Both the position numbers and the translations under genes were made by a program. The notes beneath the pieces are model-generated. The model had not been told where the DNA came from. It worked only from the letters and a program-made list of their open reading frames with translations, and ran no database searches. A DNA stretch of 19,796 nt from Acidobacteriaceae bacterium (GTDB lineage: Bacteria; Acidobacteriota; Terriglobia; Terriglobales; Acidobacteriaceae): the NCBI GenBank assembly GCA_003164255.1, contig PLST01000521.1:7796-27591 (forward strand), in the 5' to 3' direction. This document shows, piece after piece, positions 14,589 to 19,796 of this stretch. The number at the start of each line of letters is the position of its first letter. The stretch's first letter is position 1.

Positions 14589-14624
14589 TGTAATTATACT
14601 ATGCAATGCATAAATGTAATTACA
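14589..14624 (-). promoter_or_regulatory. Antitoxin-toxin promoter with nested operator palindromes
   Basis: TGTAATTA (14589-14596) and TAATTACA (14617-14624) form a perfect inverted repeat around a second one, TATGCA-A-TGCATA (14600-14612). On the minus strand a consensus TATAAT (-10) lies at 14593-14598, overlapping the outer arm; the -35 is weak. The expected start at about 14586 leaves about 20 bases to the ATG. Binding by the RHH antitoxin would block the -10, giving autoregulation. The stretch is much more AT-rich than its neighbours. Confidence 0.65.
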
Positions 14625-14702
14625 AATTATGAACACATCATTTGAAATAATTGAATTGCATCGGCTGGGCAGGCGGACCAACCGCAAGGTTATCATCGAG
14701 GA

Positions 14703-15380
14703 ATGAAGCGGGTTCTGTTGTCGTGGAGCAGCGGTAAAGACAGCGCGTGGGCCTTGCACAAGCTGCGCGGCGATGCGGAGATCGAATTGTGCGCGATGGT
14801 CACGACGCTGAACAGCGCCTTTGACCGCGTAGCCATGCACGGCACCCGGCGCACGGTTCTTGAGGCGCAGGCGCGTGCGGCCGGGCTTCCTCTATGGACG
14901 GTGCCGCTGCCTTGGCCCTGCACCAACGAAATCTACGAGCAGCGGATGGAGGAGGTTTGCGCGCGCGCTGTTGCCGAGGGCATTCAGGCGGTGGCGTTCG
15001 GCGATCTGTTTTTGCCTGACGTGCGCGCTTATCGTGAGCGGCAGTTGCAAGACACGGGGCTCGAGCCGCTGTTTCCTCTTTGGGAAATCCCCACCGATCG
15101 CCTGGCGCGGGAGATGATTGCCGGCGGGTTGCGGGCACGGCTTTCCTGCGTGGATTCGAAGCAGTTGGATGGATCGTTTGCGGGGCGGGAGTTTGACGAG
15201 GCGCTGTTGCGCGATCTGCCGCCGGGCGTCGACCCCTGCGGCGAACGCGGCGAATTTCACACCTGCGTATATGCGGGGCCCATGTTCAGCGCACCCCTTG
15301 ACCTCGAAACCGGCGAAATCGTAAATCGCGACGGATTTGTCTTTGCCGACTTCGAAGAACTGAGCGAACAGCCTGCTTAA
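14703..15380 (+). CDS. Dph6-like PP-loop ATPase (diphthine-ammonia ligase family)
   Basis: The 225-residue protein starts with the PP-loop SWSSGKDS (S7-S14), the pyrophosphate-binding motif of adenine nucleotide alpha-hydrolases. Family features follow in order: AVAFGDLFLPDVRAYRE near the centre, CVDSKQLDGSFAGREFDEAL, and CGERGEFHTCVYAGPMFSAP at the C-terminus (the GEFHT..Y..P signature). Eukaryotic and archaeal relatives amidate diphthine on elongation factor 2. Bacteria have no diphthamide, so the reaction here is probably an ATP-dependent amidation of another target, unknown. The ATG at 14703 fits the family N-terminus; the SD is poor (AAGG 13 bases away, GAGGA too close). The gene is divergent from the antitoxin and probably a single-gene unit. 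Confidence 0.85.
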   Translation: MKRVLLSWSSGKDSAWALHKLRGDAEIELCAMVTTLNSAFDRVAMHGTRRTVLEAQARAAGLPLWTVPLPWPCTNEIYEQRMEEVCARAVAEGIQAVAFGDLFLPDVRAYRERQLQDTGLEPLFPLWEIPTDRLAREMIAGGLRARLSCVDSKQLDGSFAGREFDEALLRDLPPGVDPCGERGEFHTCVYAGPMFSAPLDLETGEIVNRDGFVFADFEELSEQPA

Positions 15381-15441
15381 GGCAAACTCGCCGCAGAATG
15401 AGCGCAGCACAAGGCTCCGCATTCCCAACCGAGAACGAGGC

Positions 15442-16182
15442 TCAGTACGTTGCTCGGCCGCCGCTCACGTCGTAGCACTGGCCGGTGACGAACGAACAGT
15501 CACGGCTGGCGAGGAAATGCACAACAGCGGCCACTTCTTCCGGCTGGCCGGTGCGCTTCATTGGAATGCGCTGCACCATGTAGTCCACTTGCGCGGGCGT
15601 GAGCTGGTCGAGGATCTTGGTGCGGATCACGGCGGGCGACACGGCGTTGACGCAAATGCCTTCCGTGGCCACTTCCTTGGCGATGGACTTGGTAAGGCCG
15701 ATGATGGCGGCCTTTGATGCGGAGTAGGCCACCATGTTGGGGTTGCCCTCTTTGCCGGCGATCGAGGCGATGTTGACGATGCGCCCATAGGCCTTGTTGC
15801 GCATGTGGGGCAGCACAGCGCGGCAAAGGTAGAAGGGCGCGTTGATGTTGAGGTTCATCACCTTGTGCCAGTCCTCGTCGGTCTGCTCCCAGATGGGTGC
15901 GGCTTTGCCGGCGATGCCGGCGTTGTTCACGAGGATCTCAAGCGAGCCCGTGGTGGCGATGACGCGGGCCACGGCCGCGGCCACCTGCGCGGGATTGGTG
16001 ACGTCAAGGACGAGCGCGAATGCGCCTGCGCCGATTCTTTCCGCCACCGCCGTAGCTGAGATCACGTCAACGTCGGCAATGGCGACGCGCGCCCCTGCCG
16101 CCGCGAGCCGCTGGGCGATCACTTCCCCGATGCCGGTGCCTGCTCCGGTAACCAGGGCTGTTTGTCCGGTGAGTTCGAACAT
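15442..16182 (-). CDS. Short-chain dehydrogenase/reductase (FabG-like SDR)
   Basis: The 246-residue classical SDR has the cofactor motif TGAGTGIG (12-19), NNAG (86-89), and the catalytic set S140, Y153 and K157 (YSASK). D37 at the end of the second beta strand (VAIADVD) favours NAD(H) over NADP(H). Length is normal for the family. The C-terminal part (PEEVAAVVHFLASRDCSFVT, then GQCYDVSGG) is typical of sugar or 3-oxoacyl-type SDRs. The ATG at 16180-16182 has GGAG about ten bases upstream. It lies downstream of the xylulokinase and DUF5009-like genes on the same strand, but 218 structured bases intervene. A sugar-alcohol or acid dehydrogenase fits the context; the substrate cannot be read from the sequence. 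It converges on the Dph6-like gene. Confidence 0.88.
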   Translation of the reverse strand: MFELTGQTALVTGAGTGIGEVIAQRLAAAGARVAIADVDVISATAVAERIGAGAFALVLDVTNPAQVAAAVARVIATTGSLEILVNNAGIAGKAAPIWEQTDEDWHKVMNLNINAPFYLCRAVLPHMRNKAYGRIVNIASIAGKEGNPNMVAYSASKAAIIGLTKSIAKEVATEGICVNAVSPAVIRTKILDQLTPAQVDYMVQRIPMKRTGQPEEVAAVVHFLASRDCSFVTGQCYDVSGGRATY

Positions 16183-16302
16183 GCTTGTCTGCTCCGTTCA
16201 ATCGAGGGGGTTGGGTTCACGGGGCCGAGCACAGAGAGCGTGCGGACCGCTGCGCGTCCGGTTCAAACAAACTTAACAGAGAGTAGGCCGAAACGGGGAG
16301 CC

Positions 16303-16361
16303 GTTCGATCCATCGAACCCACCTTCGGCGCAAAGACAAAAAAGCGTCGAAGGTGGGTTCG
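16303..16361. repeat. Overlapping hairpins between SDR and DUF5009-like genes
   Basis: A perfect 14-bp inverted repeat has arms CGAACCCACCTTCG (16314-16327) and CGAAGGTGGGTTCG (16348-16361). It continues inward with a G-U and three more pairs around an A-rich loop. A second, smaller repeat GTTCGAT-CC-ATCGAAC (16303-16318) uses part of the left arm, so the two cannot form together. There is no T tract after the stem on either strand, so it is not a standard terminator. It may be a REP-like element or an RNA switch within a minus-strand transcript. Confidence 0.6.
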
Positions 16362-16400
16362 CCCGCACCGGTGCATGAGCAGGATTCAAACCTGTGCCGA

Positions 16401-17600
16401 CTAGATGCGAACGAAGATTCTCTTGCGGAACATCCAAAGCAGGACGAGCCAATACACGAGCAAGGTGAGCGCTCCCAGAAGGGTGTGCTCAAGCCTCGGG
16501 CCCAGACAATTGAGAAAAGCATCGGGTAGGTTGATGCGAAGGCTGCTCTCAACAAAATCGCGGCCGAGTTCGGCAATCACGTAGGCGGCAATGGAATTCA
16601 TGCCGATGACGATGAGCGGAAAGGCAAGAGCGCGCTGTTTCTTGATATCGACGATCCACGAGAAGACAGCCAGGTAGAAGAAGCAAACGCCGCCGGAGAA
16701 CAGCGTCCAGGACGGCGTCCAGATGCGCTTGACGATCGGGCAAATGCCGGTGAAGTGGAGCAAGAGGCCGGCAGCGCAGAAAGCCGCGGCTGCGATGAAG
16801 AACTTGCGCAGCGGAATTTTCGGAGCCGCGTCCATAAACCAGCGCCCTGCAGCCAGGCCGATGAGCATGGTGCCGAGCGTCGGAATGAAACTGAGCGTGA
16901 GGTAGCCGCCCTCGTTGTAGAGGAAGCGGCTGGGGCGCGGCAGAATGTTCAGGAACCAGACGTCGAAGGCCTGTCCGAGATTGCTGTTCTTGTTCCAGTG
17001 GGCGGCAAAGCCGGTTAACAGATGGTTGTGCCACTCAGGTGGCACGCCGACCGCGGCCCAGTCAAAGCCGGGGCCGGGCGTGGGATACAGCGCCCAGGCA
17101 AGCCAGTAGCTGAACAGGATGGCGCCAAGCGAGATCCACTGCCAGCGTGGGCGCGCAAAACTGATCAGAAATGCGAACGTGTAGCCAAGACCAATCTGGG
17201 TGAGCGTGTCCTCAAACGTGAAGTTGGTCATGGGGCTTTGAGTCGAGCGCAGAAAGATGCCCAGGAAGATGAGCAGAACGCTGCGCCACAGCGTGTGCAG
17301 CAGCATGTGGCTGAAGGTTTCGCCCTTGCGGCGACGGCTGCGCAGCGAATAAGGCAGCGAGACGCCGACAAGAAAAGTAAAGCTGGGCTGGATCACGTCG
17401 TGCAGATCCATCCCGGTCCACTCCACGTGGGTTTGAGCGGTGCCCAGAAAATTCCAGAACATGCTATTGGGATAAGCGGCGGCGGCCCCGGAGAAGTGCA
17501 GGACCTCAGCCATCATCAGCAGCATCACAAAACCGCGATAGGCGTCGACGGCCACGTTGCGCTGCTGTTGTTCAGCGACTTGTTCGACCGGATCTTTCAT
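16401..17600 (-). CDS. NagX/DUF5009-like membrane acyltransferase (heparan-glucosaminide N-acetyltransferase family)
   Basis: The 399-residue membrane protein has about ten hydrophobic segments. After a short cytoplasmic N-terminus comes VAVDAYRGFVMLLMMAEVLH, then HVEWTGMDLHDVIQPSFTFL. H58 before EWTG aligns with the active-site His of human HGSNAT (HASWNG). In HGSNAT this His carries acetyl from cytosolic acetyl-CoA to a glucosamine end across the membrane. A similar transmembrane acetylation of an amino sugar is therefore plausible. Later segments include LIGLAAGRWFMDAAPKIPLR and GMNSIAAYVIAELGRDFVES. I chose the ATG at 17598-17600, with GAGG about nine bases upstream; a TTG at 17636 would add 12 residues. 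The start is 54 bases after the xylulokinase stop, on the same strand, so they are likely one operon. Confidence 0.83.
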   Translation of the reverse strand: MKDPVEQVAEQQQRNVAVDAYRGFVMLLMMAEVLHFSGAAAAYPNSMFWNFLGTAQTHVEWTGMDLHDVIQPSFTFLVGVSLPYSLRSRRRKGETFSHMLLHTLWRSVLLIFLGIFLRSTQSPMTNFTFEDTLTQIGLGYTFAFLISFARPRWQWISLGAILFSYWLAWALYPTPGPGFDWAAVGVPPEWHNHLLTGFAAHWNKNSNLGQAFDVWFLNILPRPSRFLYNEGGYLTLSFIPTLGTMLIGLAAGRWFMDAAPKIPLRKFFIAAAAFCAAGLLLHFTGICPIVKRIWTPSWTLFSGGVCFFYLAVFSWIVDIKKQRALAFPLIVIGMNSIAAYVIAELGRDFVESSLRINLPDAFLNCLGPRLEHTLLGALTLLVYWLVLLWMFRKRIFVRI

Positions 17601-17654
17601 AGACGAATCCTCGCCGCCCGCAGGCGGGTTCGTCAAATTTTATTTCTCTGTCGC

Positions 17655-19130
17655 TTACCTCAGACTTTTGAGCGCCGGGTAAAGCTTCCGCCATGCTGCG
17701 TAGCCTTGCTTGTAGGCGGCAACGTCAGCGGGGTCGGGCTCAACGCGCTGGGCAACTTCAATTGCCTGGGCGCAAGCCTGGTCCAGGTTGGCCCAGTGGC
17801 CCGCGCCTACGCCGGCCATCAGCGCGCAGCCAAAGGCTCCGCCTTCTTCCGCGGTGAGGATCTCGACCGTATGGCCGTAGATACCGGCCTGGATGCGCCG
17901 CCACAAACCGCCGCGTGCGCCTCCGCCGCCAAGGCGAATGCCACTGACAGGAATACCGAGTTCGGCAAACAGCGTGAAGGTGTCCTCCAGCGAGTAGGCA
18001 ACGCCCTCAAGCACAGCGCGCACAAAGTGGGCGGACGTGTGGCCTGCGCCGATGCAGGCAAAGGCCGCGCGCACTTCAGGGTCCAGATGCGGTGTGCGCT
18101 CGCCGAGCAGATACGGGGCCCATTCCAGGCCTTCGCTGCCTGCGGGAATCTTTGCCGCGGCTTCATTGAGCTCATCGTAACTTTGGCCGGCGAAGAACGT
18201 TTCCTTGAGCCAGCTGAGGCTCAGGCCCGCGCTCTGGGTTACGCCCATCACGTGCCAAAGGCCGGGGACCGCGTGACAGAAAGTGTGAAGCCGGCCCTTC
18301 GGATCTTTCGTTGGCTGGGCGGTTGCGGCAAAAACAACACCGGAAGTTCCAATGGTTGCCGACACCGACCCGGGCTGCAGAATGCCCATGCCCACGGCTC
18401 CTGCGCCCTGGTCACCGGCGCCGGCGGCAACCGGGGTTCCGGCAGAAAGGCCCGTGAGTCCTGCGGCCTGGGCGCTGATGACAGCGCAAATTTCAGGCGA
18501 TTCAAAAACACGCGGCAGCCAGCTCTCCGGGATGCCCGCGGCCTCGGCAACTTCCCGCGACCAGCACCGGTGGGTGACGTCCAGAAGCAGCGTGCCCGAG
18601 GCTTCCTGCACGTCGATGGCGAATTCGCCTGTCAACCGGTAGCGGACGTAGTCCTTGGGACACATCACGTGGCGGATCTTGGCAAAGATTTCCGGCTGTT
18701 GCGTTTTCACCCACAGCAGCTTGGTCAGCGTGAAGTTGGGCAGGGCGGGATTGCACGTGAGCTCGATGAGGCGGTCGTAGCCGATCTTCTCCGTGAGCCA
18801 GTCGCACTCGGGCTGGGTGCGCGTGTCGCACCAGATGAGCGCCGGACGAAGAACCGCGCCATTTTCGTCGAGCATCACGGCGCCGTGCATCTGGCCGGTG
18901 AGCGCGATCGCCGCGATGGGCTGGCGTGGCTCTGGCGTGGAGGCGATTGCGCCGCGAATGGCTTCCTGGGCTGCACGCCACCAGTCTTCAGGATCCTGCT
19001 CGGCCCATCCGGGATGCTCGGCGCGGAAGGGCGCATGCGCGCTCGATGCCGTGCCCACAATCTTGCCTGTCCCATCCACGATCACGGCGCGCGTTCCGCC
19101 CGTCCCTACATCCATTCCAAGAAACCACAT
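17655..19130 (-). CDS. xylB: Xylulokinase (FGGY family carbohydrate kinase)
   Basis: The 491-residue cytoplasmic kinase phosphorylates D-xylulose with ATP, feeding the pentose phosphate pathway. The N-terminus reads FLGMDVGTGGTRAVIVDGTG (phosphate-binding motif). ALTGQMHGAVMLDENG (77-91) matches the XylB substrate motif QMHG. GAGDQGAGAVGMG (237-249) carries the catalytic Asp D240. IGTSGVVFA and LGGGGARGGLWRRIQAGIYG are the ATP-site motifs. Length and order match E. coli XylB throughout, though related FGGY kinases for other ketoses cannot be fully excluded. The ATG at 19128-19130 has GGGGG about ten bases upstream. It follows the incomplete unknown gene by 84 bases and precedes the DUF5009-like gene closely. 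No xylose isomerase or transporter is visible in the window. Confidence 0.9.
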   Translation of the reverse strand: MWFLGMDVGTGGTRAVIVDGTGKIVGTASSAHAPFRAEHPGWAEQDPEDWWRAAQEAIRGAIASTPEPRQPIAAIALTGQMHGAVMLDENGAVLRPALIWCDTRTQPECDWLTEKIGYDRLIELTCNPALPNFTLTKLLWVKTQQPEIFAKIRHVMCPKDYVRYRLTGEFAIDVQEASGTLLLDVTHRCWSREVAEAAGIPESWLPRVFESPEICAVISAQAAGLTGLSAGTPVAAGAGDQGAGAVGMGILQPGSVSATIGTSGVVFAATAQPTKDPKGRLHTFCHAVPGLWHVMGVTQSAGLSLSWLKETFFAGQSYDELNEAAAKIPAGSEGLEWAPYLLGERTPHLDPEVRAAFACIGAGHTSAHFVRAVLEGVAYSLEDTFTLFAELGIPVSGIRLGGGGARGGLWRRIQAGIYGHTVEILTAEEGGAFGCALMAGVGAGHWANLDQACAQAIEVAQRVEPDPADVAAYKQGYAAWRKLYPALKSLR

Positions 19131-19214
19131 GAGAGCAATCCCCCTATATAAATCGGTTTTCTCCGGCGGAGAGAGCATAGCACTCCAGGCACTCTCGAAT
19201 CTATCAGCCAGGTA

Positions 19215-19796
19215 TTACTGGGCAAGCCGATAGCTTTTAAAGATGCCGTCGCGCTCGTAGTACTTTAATCGAGTGCGAACGATGCCGGGGGCGGATTTCA
19301 CGAAGAAGGTGGGCGCGATCGTAACGGAGGTCAGCGTCGATCCGTTGGGGAAGGTTGTCGCAGGGAGCCTGCCATCCTGCATGATGGCGTTGAAAACAGA
19401 GCTTCGGCTACCAGTCGCGGAGAGCACTTCAGGGAGCTGTCCGGGCTGCAGTTTCAGGGTAAGGGTGTTCCCTCCGTTGTCGGCAGCCCAACTGCTGTTC
19501 CTGGGGTCATTGACGGTTCTTTGCCACTCATTGGCGAGATAAGTTTGGAGTGGGTCAAGAGCCGGAGTCCAATCGATTGAACCGGGAAGGGCAGCTTCGG
19601 TGGCGCTGCCGGCGATGGCGCTTCCATTGCCGCCACTTGTATCCACACTACCTTGGAGTTGCTGACTCGGTGTGCCGCCGGTTGGCGTGCTTTCATTGGC
19701 GCCGCTCGTATCCACACCGCCTTGCTGCGGCTGACTTGTGGCACTGCCGATTTCGCTTTGGGCAAGTTCAATCGCGGCTGAGCATTGTGCCACCTC
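19215..19796 (-). CDS. Unknown protein, C-terminal part with two 23-residue repeats (5' end outside window)
   Basis: The frame is open to the window edge, giving 193 residues; a GTG at 19791-19793 is in frame but the codon before it is also open, so the true start is probably outside. A low-complexity Gly/Ser/Thr/Gln linker contains two tandem units starting SQPQQGGVDTSG and SQQLQGSVDTSGG. A compact domain follows (about 72-192), including LDPLQTYLANEWQRTV, GNTLTLKLQPGQLPEVL, and a Lys/Arg/Tyr-rich end KYYERDGIFKSYRLAQ. I do not recognise the family. The linker-plus-domain layout is common in secreted or surface proteins, but the N-terminus, where a signal would be, is not visible. The stop is TAA at 19215-19217, 84 bases before the xylulokinase start. 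Confidence 0.65.
   Translation of the reverse strand, partial: EVAQCSAAIELAQSEIGSATSQPQQGGVDTSGANESTPTGGTPSQQLQGSVDTSGGNGSAIAGSATEAALPGSIDWTPALDPLQTYLANEWQRTVNDPRNSSWAADNGGNTLTLKLQPGQLPEVLSATGSRSSVFNAIMQDGRLPATTFPNGSTLTSVTIAPTFFVKSAPGIVRTRLKYYERDGIFKSYRLAQ
19599..19736 (-). repeat. Two tandem 69-bp coding repeats
   Basis: Units at 19668-19736 and 19599-19667 each encode 23 residues with the shared core (G/S)VDTSG(A/G)N. Their DNA is similar but clearly diverged, so the duplication is not recent. They form the linker of the incomplete gene at the window end. Confidence 0.65.

Noticed and set aside
14295..14840. An extended antitoxin beginning at 14840
   Set aside because: The extension reads through the AT-rich operator and -10 region and overlaps the divergent Dph6-like gene.
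16314..16361. The 14-bp hairpin as an intrinsic terminator
   Set aside because: The A/T-rich run is in the loop, not after the stem, on both strands.
16183..16400. A tRNA in the structured gap between SDR and DUF5009-like genes
   Set aside because: The stems do not form a cloverleaf, and no T-loop or anticodon arm of the right spacing is present.
17022..19151. A very long open frame on the plus strand opposite the xylulokinase and part of the DUF5009-like gene
   Set aside because: It is antisense to two genes with clear family motifs, and its product is Arg/Gly/Ala-rich without family features. It reflects high GC in the codon positions of the real genes.

Overview
The window is about 19.8 kb of GC-rich bacterial chromosome with compact operons. 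I infer Acidobacteriota (Terriglobia-like). The reasons are the family mix: a secreted GH92 and a secreted GH3 glycosidase, a MacB-type permease pair with a HlyD adaptor, a Crp/Fnr regulator with an N-terminal cysteine cluster, tandem universal stress proteins, and a NagX/DUF5009-like membrane protein. The lineage is an inference from these families; there is no rRNA marker. I found no tRNA, rRNA, CRISPR array or transposase.

Region 1 (1-3000) looks like a stress and redox regulatory block. The tail of a universal stress protein (USP) runs on the plus strand. It converges on three minus-strand genes in the order two-domain USP, cyclic-nucleotide-fold protein without a DNA-binding domain, and Crp/Fnr regulator. 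A perfect Crp-type palindrome (TGTGAC-N4-GTCACA) lies upstream of the block and matches the CRP-like recognition helix of the regulator.

Region 2 (3000-7100) holds a membrane methyltransferase-like protein (ICMT/PEMT fold) and a secreted GH92 alpha-mannosidase read from a TTG codon. It also holds a very small minus-strand protein that looks like a PEP-CTERM protein. A 521-base non-coding stretch upstream of this small gene contains an Fnr-like box, an 18-bp perfect palindrome and nested inverted repeats.

Region 3 (7100-13930) is an export and glycan block. A HlyD/MacA-type adaptor is divergent from two MacB-type permeases with no ATPase of their own, and a secreted GH3 beta-glycosidase follows the second permease closely. 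A strong intrinsic terminator ends the block. Between the two permeases lies a 32-bp imperfect inverted repeat whose right arm contains the Shine-Dalgarno sequence of the second permease. Every difference but one between the arms is a G-U pair in the sense RNA, which suggests translational control of the second permease.

Region 4 (13970-15380) has a MazF/PemK toxin with a ribbon-helix-helix antitoxin, AT-rich operator-like palindromes over its promoter, and a bacterial Dph6-like PP-loop ATPase.

Region 5 (15440-19796) is all on the minus strand: an incomplete low-complexity protein of unknown function, a xylulokinase (FGGY), a NagX/DUF5009-like membrane acyltransferase and an SDR oxidoreductase. 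The last three plausibly serve sugar metabolism. No wholly new multi-gene system is evident. The strongest unexplained signals are the RNA structure at 9845-10032 and the palindrome-rich promoter region of the small PEP-CTERM-like gene.
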